Assembly: GCA_036620675.1 (NCBI GenBank)
Contig: JAZHEE010000002.1
DNA: 64,000 nucleotides
Strand: one strand, 5' to 3'
Source: Jejubacter sp036620675
GTDB lineage: Bacteria > Pseudomonadota > Gammaproteobacteria > Enterobacterales > Enterobacteriaceae
A program made the translations under genes and the position numbers. Positions 33,049-41,642 of this stretch are shown one piece after another. The notes under the pieces were generated by a model. The model ran no database searches. It was not told where the DNA came from and saw only the letters and a program-made list of their open reading frames with translations. The stretch's first letter is position 1; every line of letters begins with the position of its first letter.

Positions 33049-34422
33049 GTGACCTCATTTTCCGAACTTACCGCGCTGTCCGCGCAACAGCTCTCTAACC
33101 TTAACGAACTGGGCTATCTGGCCATGACGCCGGTTCAGGCGGCGGCGCTTCCGGCGATCCTTGCAGGAAAAGACGTGCGGGCACAGGCGCAAACCGGCAG
33201 CGGTAAAACCGCGGCTTTTGGACTGGGGCTGTTGCAGCGTATTGACGGTACGCGTTTTCATACTCAGGCACTGGTGCTGTGCCCGACCCGTGAGCTGGCC
33301 GACCAGGTGGCGGGCGAACTGCGCCGTCTGGCCCGGGCGATACCTAACATCAAGGTGCTGACCCTGTGCGGCGGCGTGCCGTTCGGCGCCCAGCGGGATT
33401 CGCTGACTCACGCGCCCCATATTATTGTCGCCACGCCGGGCCGCCTGTTAGATCACCTGAAGAAAGAGACGGTCAGCCTGGAGGCGTTGCAAACCCTGGT
33501 GCTGGATGAAGCCGACCGGATGCTCGATATGGGCTTTGCCGATGCCATCGATGAGGTTATCGGCCATGTCCCCGCCCAGCGTCAGACGCTGCTGTTTTCC
33601 GCCACCTGGCCGCAGGCGATTGCCGCCATCAGCCAGCGTATTCAGCGCCAGCCATTGACCATTGAGATTGATGCGGTGGATGAACTACCGACGGTGGAGC
33701 AGCGCTTCTACGAGGTGCCACGCAGCGGAAAAATCGCCCTGCTGCAACGGCTGTTGAGCCGTGAACAGCCCGCTTCCTGCGTGGTGTTCTGCAATACCAA
33801 AAAGGATTGTCAGGCGGTGTGCGATGCCCTGAACGCCAGCGAGCAGAGCGCGCTGGCGCTGCATGGCGATATGGAGCAGCGCGAGCGCGATCGGGCCCTG
33901 GTGCGCTTCGCCAACGGCAGCAGCCGGATACTGGTGGCTACCGACGTGGCGGCGCGCGGGCTGGATATCAAGGCGCTGGAGATGGTGATTAACTACGAAC
34001 TGTCGTGGGATCCGGAAGTGCACGTGCACCGCATTGGACGTACCGCCAGGGCTGGTCAAAGCGGGCTGGCTGTCAGCCTGTGCGCCCCGGAAGAGGCCCA
34101 GCGCGCTAACCTGCTGGAAGAGATGCTGAATATCAAACTCCAGTGGCTGCCGCAGCCCGACGGGCTGAGCGTCACGCCGCTGAAAGCCGCTATGGCGACG
34201 CTGTGCATCGACGGCGGGAAAAAGGCCAAAATGCGCCCCGGCGATATCCTGGGCGCGCTAACCGGTGAAATGGGACTGGACGGCGCCGATATCGGCAGGA
34301 TTGCGATCCACCCCATGCATGCTTACGTGGCGGTTAAGCAAAACCAGGCGCGCCATGCCTGGAAACAGCTACAGCAGGGCAAAATTAAGGGCAGGGCGGT
34401 GAAGGTGCGGTTGCTGAAGTAG
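33049..34422 (+). CDS. dbpA: ATP-dependent RNA helicase DbpA
   Basis: A DEAD-box helicase that helps mature the 50S subunit and binds hairpin 92 of 23S rRNA. Motifs are present in order: Q motif region MTPVQAAALP, AQTGSGKT, PTRELA, TPGRLLD, DEAD, SAT, and HRIGRTARAG. The C-terminal 75 residues form the rRNA-binding domain with CIDGGKKAKMRPGDILGALT. A GTG start at 33049 with GGGA about eight bases upstream gives 457 residues, the length of E. coli DbpA; the ATG at 33040 is an alternative. Confidence 0.95.
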   Translation: MTSFSELTALSAQQLSNLNELGYLAMTPVQAAALPAILAGKDVRAQAQTGSGKTAAFGLGLLQRIDGTRFHTQALVLCPTRELADQVAGELRRLARAIPNIKVLTLCGGVPFGAQRDSLTHAPHIIVATPGRLLDHLKKETVSLEALQTLVLDEADRMLDMGFADAIDEVIGHVPAQRQTLLFSATWPQAIAAISQRIQRQPLTIEIDAVDELPTVEQRFYEVPRSGKIALLQRLLSREQPASCVVFCNTKKDCQAVCDALNASEQSALALHGDMEQRERDRALVRFANGSSRILVATDVAARGLDIKALEMVINYELSWDPEVHVHRIGRTARAGQSGLAVSLCAPEEAQRANLLEEMLNIKLQWLPQPDGLSVTPLKAAMATLCIDGGKKAKMRPGDILGALTGEMGLDGADIGRIAIHPMHAYVAVKQNQARHAWKQLQQGKIKGRAVKVRLLK

Positions 34423-34457
34423 GGGGGAAGATGTTATACGATTTTTTATGCTCTAAT

Positions 34458-34485
34458 AGCCGCTGACAGAAGCAGGCGGCTGTTT
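34458..34485 (+). terminator. Candidate terminator after dbpA
   Basis: An imperfect stem AGCCGCTG / CAGGCGGCT (one bulge) is followed by GTTTG. It lies 36 bases after the dbpA stop. Confidence 0.4.
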
Positions 34486-34521
34486 GACCTGCTCCAGGGA
34501 AGATGAGTTAATCGCGATTAT

Positions 34522-35889
34522 TTAAAATTTTTCTAACTTGTTTCGTATATCAGGATATGAATAGTAGGCATCTGTTTTTCCATTGTTATTTTTAATCATC
34601 TCTGCAATAAACGCTTGCCAGAATAATTTAGTATCATTGATAATTGAAATACTTAAATCAAAAATATTATTAAGTATTTCTGGAGTGCCTGATGCTTCAT
34701 AGATTTGGCTATTGCTTTTGATGCATTCAAGCAGAACATTGATATCCTCAGCAGTCAGTAAATGTGCAAGCGGTAATATCAAAGTACGACCACGTATTTC
34801 TGCTGTTCTGTAGTTTCCAGAGTTGCCGTAAATCTGGATGGCAGGCGCAATGAACTCACGCAGTGGATTCTGAGAAATAATGCTTATTTGTACTTCTTGA
34901 TCAAAAGAGTTAAATCGTGAAAGCAATATTTCAGCTAGTTCAGGAATTGAGAATGCATCAAAGGCTGAATGTGTTTTTAGTATTTCAGGATTTGCATGTT
35001 TGAGTAGTGTCTTAAATCGAATTCGTGTCGGTTGTGACATCCATTGCCATATTCTCTGATCATACTCCAGGTAAGTGCTAATATTTAATAATAAACCATC
35101 AGGGATATCTTCAAATTTTTTTTCAATATAATCTTTGGCCGTTGCATCATAAAGTGCCTGTTTAGATTTAGATACCTCATATAGTGTACGCGCTACCTGG
35201 CGAATTTTCTCTGCATATTTTGCCGATTCTTTACCGAAAGGGGCAAACAGTAATGTTTTAATCAAGTTAATAACCATTACATCTTTAGCCCGGTTAAGAT
35301 ATTTTTCTCTAATGAATATACTAATACTATCACTGTCTACTGGATATGACGGACTCAGTAAGTCTGAATGAAAACGCTCAATTGCACTTTTACCTTGTAA
35401 TGGTGCATTTATCAGTAAGTGTTTCAGTGCATGTACAATGTGCGTACGTACTAGTTCTGGTGTTGGTTGGAAAAGGGCCTCTTCTGTTGCAAAAGCTGGA
35501 TGCGCGCAGAGATGTCTGTCTTTTTGTAATCGTGTTAAATCTTCGTATTCATGGGGAGAAAAAAGTTGAAGTCTATTATGAGCAGTTGAAAGCAAATTAG
35601 ATTCTATTGACTGTGATACCTTTAAATCACTGTTATGGATCGCCTTATCTAAATTTTTAATTAGCTCCGATGCGGCACCATCACCATGCACTGATAGTTC
35701 TCTTGCTTTGGCTATAATATCATAATCTACGGCGATCCAGGTGGAGATAATAGCGGATCGCAAGGCTCCGCCTCGATAGGCAGAGATAGCCTCACTAATC
35801 AAACGTTTTGATTCAGGATCCCGCACGTTAAGTGCCATTGAATCCATATCGGTGAGGCCTTGTCCAATAAATGTGTCCATCCATGTCAT
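34522..35889 (-). CDS. AT-rich accessory gene with a HEPN-like RX4H motif
   Basis: Not assigned to a named family. The product is about 455 residues if it starts at 35889 (MTWMDTF) and 452 from 35880; neither start has a strong ribosome site. Residues about 20-150 are helical. The segment AYRGGALRSAIISTWIAVDY resembles the first helix pair of HEPN domains, and LQKDRHLCAHPAF contains R-X4-H, the HEPN ribonuclease motif. The remaining 300 residues are helical with no motif recognised. The DNA is clearly AT-rich between GC-rich core genes, so it was acquired. A role in defence is an inference from the motif and the context. Confidence 0.6.
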   Translation of the reverse strand: MTWMDTFIGQGLTDMDSMALNVRDPESKRLISEAISAYRGGALRSAIISTWIAVDYDIIAKARELSVHGDGAASELIKNLDKAIHNSDLKVSQSIESNLLSTAHNRLQLFSPHEYEDLTRLQKDRHLCAHPAFATEEALFQPTPELVRTHIVHALKHLLINAPLQGKSAIERFHSDLLSPSYPVDSDSISIFIREKYLNRAKDVMVINLIKTLLFAPFGKESAKYAEKIRQVARTLYEVSKSKQALYDATAKDYIEKKFEDIPDGLLLNISTYLEYDQRIWQWMSQPTRIRFKTLLKHANPEILKTHSAFDAFSIPELAEILLSRFNSFDQEVQISIISQNPLREFIAPAIQIYGNSGNYRTAEIRGRTLILPLAHLLTAEDINVLLECIKSNSQIYEASGTPEILNNIFDLSISIINDTKLFWQAFIAEMIKNNNGKTDAYYSYPDIRNKLEKF

Positions 35890-36112
35890 CCATTTGTGGT
35901 GTGATTGATATTTTGTACAATTTTTTAATATAGATAACAAGTTTATGCTAACAGCATGGTGTGTTATGTGAAGTCGCGAGGTAATTGGGCACAAAATGAT
36001 TGTAAAACGGCTTTTTGTCTTTAAAGAGTATGATACCATGAGCAAAAAAAGCAAGCCTTACTGGCAGCAGGGGAGTTTCTCATTTGGTATCTAACCTTTA
36101 TCATATAAAAAA

Positions 36113-36139
36113 ATCCACGCAATCGCGTGGATTTTTGTT
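36113..36139. terminator. Strong terminator between HEPN-like gene and ychF
   Basis: A perfect 8-bp stem ATCCACGC / GCGTGGAT with loop AATC. A T-rich run follows on the plus strand and an A run precedes it, so it can work in both directions. On the minus strand it closes the ychF transcript. Confidence 0.8.
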
Positions 36140-36196
36140 TTTTATCCGTCCGGGCGAGAGATTCAGCGAATCCCGCTAAGACAGCAGCAGATACGC

Positions 36197-37288
36197 TTAG
36201 ACGTTAAACAAGAAGTTCATCACATCGCCATCCTTAACGATATACTCCTTGCCTTCGGCGCGCATCTTACCGGCCTCTTTGGCACCCTGTTCACCCTTAT
36301 AGGCAATAAAATCCTCGTAGGCGATGGTCTGGGCGCGGATAAAGCCTTTTTCGAAGTCGGTGTGAATTTTACCGGCCGCCTGCGGGGCGGTGGCGCCCAC
36401 CGGAATAGTCCATGCGCGCACTTCCTTCACGCCTGCGGTGAAGTAGGTCTGCAGGTTCAGCAGCTCATAACCGGCGCGGATCACGCGGTTCAGGCCCGGC
36501 TCTTCCAGACCCAGCTCCTGCATAAATTCGTCGCGCTCATCGTCTTCCAGCTCGGCGATATCGGCTTCTACGGCGGCGCAGACTGCGACCACGACCGAAC
36601 CTTCACCAGCGGCGATTTCGCGTACCATATCCAGATACGGGTTATTTTCGAAGCCGTCTTCATTAACGTTGGCGATATACATGGTGGGCTTCATGGTCAG
36701 AAAGCTCAGATAACGGATAGCCGCTTTCTCTTCTTTGCTCAGATCCAGGCTGCGCAGCATACCGGCCTGTTCCAGCTGCGGCAGGCATTTTTCCAGCACC
36801 GCCAGTTCGGCTTTAGCGTCTTTATCGCCGCCTTTGGCTTTCTTCTGTACCCGGTGAATGGCGCGTTCGCAGGTGTCCAGGTCGGACAGCGCCAGTTCAG
36901 TGTTGATCACTTCAATATCTTCAGCCGGGTTCACCTTGCCCGCCACGTGGATGATATTGTCGTTCTCAAAGCAGCGCACCACGTGGCCGATGGCTTCAGT
37001 CTCGCGGATGTTCATCAGGAACTGGTTGCCCAGACCTTCGCCTTTGGATGCGCCTTTAACCAGACCCGCGATATCCACGAACTCCATGGTGGTCGGCAGT
37101 ACTCGCTGCGGCTTCACGATCTCAGCAAGCTTGTCCAGGCGCGGATCGGGCATCGGCACCACACCAGTGTTCGGCTCGATAGTACAGAACGGGAAGTTCG
37201 CCGCTTCAATGCCCGCTTTGGTCAGGGCGTTGAACAGAGTGGATTTACCCACGTTCGGCAGGCCGACGATACCGCATTTGAATCCCAT
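36197..37288 (-). CDS. ychF: Ribosome-binding ATPase YchF
   Basis: An Obg-family P-loop protein (OLA1 type) of 363 residues that binds ribosomes and prefers ATP. Features are the G1 motif GLPNVGKSTLFNAL, the DIAGLVKGASKGEGLGNQFL region, a coiled-coil segment (about 130-200) and a C-terminal TGS domain ending in KEYIVKDGDVMNFLFNV. Length equals E. coli YchF. It follows pth in the same direction, as in E. coli. Confidence 0.97.
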   Translation of the reverse strand: MGFKCGIVGLPNVGKSTLFNALTKAGIEAANFPFCTIEPNTGVVPMPDPRLDKLAEIVKPQRVLPTTMEFVDIAGLVKGASKGEGLGNQFLMNIRETEAIGHVVRCFENDNIIHVAGKVNPAEDIEVINTELALSDLDTCERAIHRVQKKAKGGDKDAKAELAVLEKCLPQLEQAGMLRSLDLSKEEKAAIRYLSFLTMKPTMYIANVNEDGFENNPYLDMVREIAAGEGSVVVAVCAAVEADIAELEDDERDEFMQELGLEEPGLNRVIRAGYELLNLQTYFTAGVKEVRAWTIPVGATAPQAAGKIHTDFEKGFIRAQTIAYEDFIAYKGEQGAKEAGKMRAEGKEYIVKDGDVMNFLFNV

Positions 37289-37424
37289 GGTTTAGATCAC
37301 CTTAATTGCTTGATAATCATCAGGTTGTTGATGGTCTGATGATGAAAAACGAATGACTCTGGCTATTATACACCTAAACCCGGCGCTCATGGGGGAGAAA
37401 TCCCGCCTGGGCCGGGGTGGTGGG

Positions 37425-38009
37425 CTACTGTGCTTTAAAGCTATGCAGCCGGCTGGTGGCTTTCGCCAGCCCCTCTTTAAACCATACCTCAGTGCAGCGC
37501 GCCGCTTCGTCTATGGCTTCGTCAATCAGCGTCTGTTCGCCTGCCTGGGGTTTGCCCAGCACAAAACCGACAACCTTGTTTTTATCGCCCGGATGGCCGA
37601 TTCCGACGCGAAGACGGTGAAAGTTGGGGTTATTGCCCAGTTTACTGATAATGTCTTTAAGCCCGTTATGACCACCGTGGCCGCCGCCGAGTTTAAACTT
37701 TGCCACGCCCGGAGGCAGGTCAAGCTCATCGTGTGCCACCAGAATTTCATCCGGATTAATACGATAGAATCCCGCCAGCGCTGCTACCGCTTTGCCGCTC
37801 AGATTCATAAAAGTGGTGGGCACCAGCAGGCGCACATCTTCGCCACTCACGCTGATGCGTGCGGTGTAACCGAAGAATTTCGCTTCTTCTTTTAGCGTCT
37901 GGCCATGGCGCTCGGCCAGCAGATCTACATACCAGGCCCCGGCATTATGGCGGGTGGCGGCGTATTCCGCTCCCGGATTGGCGAGGCCGACAATCAGTTT
38001 AATCGTCAC
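37425..38009 (-). CDS. pth: Peptidyl-tRNA hydrolase
   Basis: The 194-residue enzyme frees tRNA from peptidyl-tRNA dropped by ribosomes. The catalytic histidine is in EYAATRHNAG (His20 in the E. coli numbering), with NLSGKAVAAL, LVAHDELDLPPGVAKFKLGG and GHNGLKDI forming the active site. Length and sequence match E. coli Pth. Confidence 0.97.
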   Translation of the reverse strand: MTIKLIVGLANPGAEYAATRHNAGAWYVDLLAERHGQTLKEEAKFFGYTARISVSGEDVRLLVPTTFMNLSGKAVAALAGFYRINPDEILVAHDELDLPPGVAKFKLGGGHGGHNGLKDIISKLGNNPNFHRLRVGIGHPGDKNKVVGFVLGKPQAGEQTLIDEAIDEAARCTEVWFKEGLAKATSRLHSFKAQ

Positions 38010-38285
38010 ATCACTGTCCTGAAAAAGAGGATTAATCTGCGCGTAGTGTACTGTGCCGGAGGCGTGATGACAAAAAGCGCACGCCGCTTTGATTAGGATT
38101 GGTAATAATCACTATTACCAATCATTCAAAAGGTAAGATGTTCAGTGGGTTATTTGTAAAGTTTTGTTAGTCAAATGTTCTGAGTTGTGATCGATACCGC
38201 ACACATTGAAAAAGGAAACTGTCTATACTTTGTCTTACAAGGAAAGGGGATATTCCCCACCGACCCAGTGTTCCGGAGGTGAAAG

Positions 38286-38570
38286 ATGAAACGCAAAAAC
38301 GCTTCATTACTCGGCAATTTTCTGATGGGGTTGGGGTTAGTTGTGATGATTGGCGGTGTAGGATATTCCGTACTTAACCAGCTTCCTCAGCTCAATTTAC
38401 CAGAATTTCTGGCTCATGGTGCCGTGTTCAGCATCTTTATTGGGGCGATTCTGTGGCTGGCGGGGGCACGTATTAGCGGTCGCGAGCGGGTAACGGATCG
38501 CTACTGGTGGGTACGTCATTATGATAAACGCTGTCGTCGCAGCGACAGCAGGCAGCATCGCCACGGTTGA
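38286..38570 (+). CDS. ychH: Stress-related inner-membrane protein YchH
   Basis: A 94-residue protein with two membrane helices (about 10-32 and 42-62), matching E. coli YchH almost throughout, including MKRKNASLLGN and DRYWWVRHYDKRCRRSD. In E. coli it is linked to survival under stress. It is divergent from pth, as in E. coli, and GGAGG lies just upstream of the ATG. A terminator follows at once. Confidence 0.93.
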   Translation: MKRKNASLLGNFLMGLGLVVMIGGVGYSVLNQLPQLNLPEFLAHGAVFSIFIGAILWLAGARISGRERVTDRYWWVRHYDKRCRRSDSRQHRHG

Positions 38571-38592
38571 TGCCGGTCTGCCTGAACAGAAG

Positions 38593-38623
38593 AAGGCGCC
38601 GTAATGCTGCGGCGCTTTTTTTG
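38593..38623 (+). terminator. Terminator of ychH
   Basis: A stem AAG(G)CGCCG / CGGCGCTT with one bulged G and loop TAATGCTG is followed by seven or more T. Confidence 0.75.
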
Positions 38624-38629
38624 TGGGCG

Positions 38630-38835
38630 ATGACGCCAACACCGTGGTGCGATCGGCAAGCAACAGCGGCGCCAGTCGGGCAATATGAGTGATGCTGCCT
38701 GTAAACCGCAGCGATGCCCGCACAGCCTGGCCTCCACGCTAATCGCGATCGCCATATCGAACTGCATCGTCAGCGACATGCAGAAAAGCATTACGATAAT
38801 GTCGTCCTTTGGCGCCAGGCACAGGTATACAACGG
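38630..38835 (-). pseudogene. dauA: Remnant of the C4-dicarboxylate transporter gene dauA
   Basis: In E. coli dauA (SLC26 family) lies between ychH and prs on this strand. Here only about 200 bases remain. One frame (38815 down to about 38735) reads APKDDIIVMLFCMSLTMQ then FDMAIAISV, and a second frame (from 38723) reads VRASLRF and ARLAPLLL, which match consecutive parts of DauA. A net insertion of about five bases separates the frames, and the rest of the gene is gone. Position, strand and order of the fragments all agree. Confidence 0.8.
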
Positions 38836-38852
38836 TATAACTTAAAAGAAAA

Positions 38853-38876
38853 AACCCGCCGTGGCGGGTTTTTTGT
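38853..38876 (-). terminator. Terminator of prs
   Basis: Stem AACCCGC / GCGGGTT with a 4-base loop. A runs on the left and T runs on the right make it able to work in both directions. It lies 12 bases after the prs stop. Confidence 0.85.
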
Positions 38877-38887
38877 TCGCTGTCCGA

Positions 38888-39835
38888 TTAGTGGTCGAAC
38901 ATGGCGGAGATGGATTCTTCGTTGCTGATGCGGCGAATCGCTTCGGCCAGCATGCCGGAGAGCGTCAGGGTACGAACGTTCGGCAGGGCCTTAATCTCAT
39001 CAGAGAGCGGGATGGTGTCGCAGACCACCACTTCATCAATCGTGGAGTTACGCAGGTTGGTGACCGCGTTACCCGAAAAGATGGGATGGGTAGCATAAGC
39101 GAACACGCGCTTGGCGCCGCGCTCTTTCAGGGCTTCGGCGGCTTTGCACAGAGTGCCGCCAGTATCGATCATATCATCGACCAGCACGCAGTCGCGACCG
39201 GCGACGTCGCCGATGATGTGCATCACCTGAGAAACGTTGGCGCGCGGGCGGCGTTTGTCGATGATAGCCATTTCGGTATCGTTCAGCAGTTTAGCCACGG
39301 CGCGGGCGCGCACGACGCCGCCGATATCCGGAGAGACCACGATAGGGTTATCGAGATCTTTCTGCAGCATATCTTCCAGCAGGATCGGGCTACCGAACAC
39401 GTTATCTACGGGGACGTCGAAGAAGCCCTGGATCTGCTCAGCGTGCAGGTCTACGGTCAGGACGCGGTCAACACCGACGCTGGAGAGGAAGTCGGCAACC
39501 ACTTTGGCGGTGATCGGCACGCGGGCAGAACGTACGCGGCGATCCTGGCGGGCGTAGCCAAAATAGGGGATAACGGCGGTAATACGGCCTGCGGAAGCGC
39601 GGCGCAGGGCGTCGACCATGACGACCAGTTCCATCAGGTTGTCATTGGTGGGTGCGCAGGTAGACTGGATGATGAAAATATCGCCACCGCGTACGTTTTC
39701 GTTGATTTGTACACTGACTTCTCCGTCGCTGAAGCGGCCGACGGCGGCGTCTCCAAGAGAAGTGTACAGGCGGTTGGCAATACGTTGAGCCAGTTCCGGG
39801 GTGGCGTTACCAGCAAAAAGCTTCATATCAGGCAC
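38888..39835 (-). CDS. prs: Ribose-phosphate pyrophosphokinase (PRPP synthase)
   Basis: The enzyme makes PRPP from ribose 5-phosphate and ATP for nucleotide, histidine, tryptophan and NAD synthesis. A GTG start at 39835 (PDMKLFAGNATPELA follows) gives 315 residues, exactly the E. coli length; the frame is open further upstream without support. Motifs include RVRSARVPITAKVVADFL (flexible loop), VDLHAEQIQGFFDVPVDN and the PRPP-binding DCVLVDDMIDTGGTLCKAA. It is nearly identical to E. coli Prs. It is preceded by ispE, as in E. coli. Confidence 0.98.
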   Translation of the reverse strand: MPDMKLFAGNATPELAQRIANRLYTSLGDAAVGRFSDGEVSVQINENVRGGDIFIIQSTCAPTNDNLMELVVMVDALRRASAGRITAVIPYFGYARQDRRVRSARVPITAKVVADFLSSVGVDRVLTVDLHAEQIQGFFDVPVDNVFGSPILLEDMLQKDLDNPIVVSPDIGGVVRARAVAKLLNDTEMAIIDKRRPRANVSQVMHIIGDVAGRDCVLVDDMIDTGGTLCKAAEALKERGAKRVFAYATHPIFSGNAVTNLRNSTIDEVVVCDTIPLSDEIKALPNVRTLTLSGMLAEAIRRISNEESISAMFDH

Positions 39836-39977
39836 GAGAAGAACCTCAGGCATGCGTCCAGTAGTGGATGATGAGCCATCGCGCCGATATCCGGCGCGGG
39901 CGGGGTGGCGCATCATCCCGGCGGTATATTAAAAAGCATGGTGCAACGTCTGAAACAAGGTGACGTTGTCACCGGCG

Positions 39978-40826
39978 CTAAGCTTGCCCGGATAGAGTCC
40001 TGTACAGCGGGGAGTGATTGACGCCACGCGCCACAAAACCCTGCGACCCTATCGGAGCTTGCTCAAGCACCTGACGGGCCGCGGATTCAGTGTCAAATTC
40101 AGCAAAGACACAGGCTCCGGTGCCTGTCAGACGCGACGGCGCGTATTCTAACAGCCAGGAAAGCAGGGCATCAACCTCGCGAAAACGTTTTCTTGCGATA
40201 ACTTCGCAATCGTTGTGGAATTCACATTTCAACAACGTGTCAATTGACCGCACCGGCGTATTGCGCGGTAATTCAGGATCTTTGAAGATATCTGGCGTGG
40301 CGATGCTAATTCCCGGATGCAGTACCAGGTACCATTTCTCCGGGGGGGAGACAGGCGTCAGCACCTCACCGACCCCTTCAGCGAAAGCGGCGTGGCCGCG
40401 TACGAATACCGGAACGTCAGCCCCCAGGCGCAGCCCAATGTGCGCCAGTTGATCCTGCGACAAACCGGCGCCCCACAGGTGATTCAGCGCTACCAGCGCG
40501 GTCGCGGCATTGGAAGAACCGCCGCCCAGCCCGCCGCCCATCGGCAACACTTTTTCCACCGCCAGATCGGCGCCGGGCGCCGGGCCATCGAGCGCTTCCG
40601 CCAGCATCCGGGCGGCACGTACGATCAGATTCTGCTCATCCGGTACGCCGTTCACCGATGTTAACAGGCGGATATCGCCGTCGCTGCGCGGAGTGATGGT
40701 CAGAGTGTCGCCATAATCCAGAAACTGAAACAGGGTCTGAAGGTTGTGATAGCCGTCGCAGCGGCGGCCAGTGATATAGAGAAACAGATTTAGTTTGGCC
40801 GGTGCCGGCCAGCGGGTTACGCTCAT
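39978..40826 (-). CDS. ispE: 4-diphosphocytidyl-2-C-methyl-D-erythritol kinase
   Basis: A GHMP kinase of 282 residues in the MEP pathway of isoprenoid synthesis; it phosphorylates CDP-methylerythritol. The ATP-binding motif is LPMGGGLGGGSSNAATAL. The N-terminal PAPAKLNLFLYITGRR and the C-terminal LTGTGACVFAEF are typical. Its start overlaps the lolB stop by four bases (ATGA), so the two are coupled. Confidence 0.97.
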   Translation of the reverse strand: MSVTRWPAPAKLNLFLYITGRRCDGYHNLQTLFQFLDYGDTLTITPRSDGDIRLLTSVNGVPDEQNLIVRAARMLAEALDGPAPGADLAVEKVLPMGGGLGGGSSNAATALVALNHLWGAGLSQDQLAHIGLRLGADVPVFVRGHAAFAEGVGEVLTPVSPPEKWYLVLHPGISIATPDIFKDPELPRNTPVRSIDTLLKCEFHNDCEVIARKRFREVDALLSWLLEYAPSRLTGTGACVFAEFDTESAARQVLEQAPIGSQGFVARGVNHSPLYRTLSGQA

Positions 40827-41443
40827 TTCACGATCCAGTTATCCATCTTCAGCTTAATGCGCTGCTTGCCGTCGTTCAGCTCCATACTGGCAGGCAGAGC
40901 GGGCTGCACTTTATCGCTATAGCCGCTCCAGGTCACTTTCCATGTTCTGCCGTCGCGGTCGTAGTTCAGTTCGCTCAGACGATGGTTTTCATCCACCCGG
41001 TAGTCGGTGGCGTCACCTGGCAGACCGAGGATCCACTGGCGCAGGCTGTCGATGGGAATCGGCATACCGGTCAGGCGCTCCAGCATCTCCTCGGCATCCT
41101 GCGCCTGGTAACGCTGGCCCTTGTTATCCACCAGGGTTACGGCTCCGGGCTGGGCGTTCAGCTCCAGCTCGGTGCTGCCGAGCGGATTGGTCAACAGCAG
41201 ACGGTAGCGATCCTGGCCGGTCTGCTGCCAGAAGAAACGGGCGTAGACTTTTTGATCGTCGGAAATATAAGCGAAGGCGCCGCGGGTCTGGTACTGGCTA
41301 AGTCCTTTCACCTGAGCCATATGCTGCTGCCACTGGGGGTTATCGTGGCTGATTCCCGGGCCTTTCGGGGTCTGATGACTGACGCAGGCGGCAAGTACCA
41401 GACTTGCCAGCGGTAGCAGACGCAGCGGACTGAATTTGATCAT
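40823..41443 (-). CDS. lolB: Outer-membrane lipoprotein receptor LolB
   Basis: A 206-residue lipoprotein that receives lipoproteins from LolA and inserts them into the outer membrane. The signal peptide ends in the lipobox LVLAAC, with Cys20 as the mature N-terminus. The core YARFFWQQTGQDRYRLLLTN and GLPGDATDYR match E. coli LolB. It is divergent from hemA and followed by ispE, as in E. coli. Confidence 0.96.
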   Translation of the reverse strand: MIKFSPLRLLPLASLVLAACVSHQTPKGPGISHDNPQWQQHMAQVKGLSQYQTRGAFAYISDDQKVYARFFWQQTGQDRYRLLLTNPLGSTELELNAQPGAVTLVDNKGQRYQAQDAEEMLERLTGMPIPIDSLRQWILGLPGDATDYRVDENHRLSELNYDRDGRTWKVTWSGYSDKVQPALPASMELNDGKQRIKLKMDNWIVK

Positions 41444-41642
41444 AGCGCAATAAATCCTTGAGAACCGTCATATTATAGCCAACCATCCTGGCGGGCGGCG
41501 CACAGCCCGTCAATGGCGAAATTGACCGAATCGTCAAAATTACCTATTAGTTTGAAAGGCAAGGCGTCGTCTTTTATTGGGGCTGCGCATCCTGTATTAT
41601 GCTTGCAGAAATCCTTATCAAGACCGGCATTATTCCGCGCAC

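Noticed and set aside
39836..39916. N-terminal extension of prs
   Set aside because: GTG at 39835 gives exactly the known 315 residues; upstream residues are not conserved.
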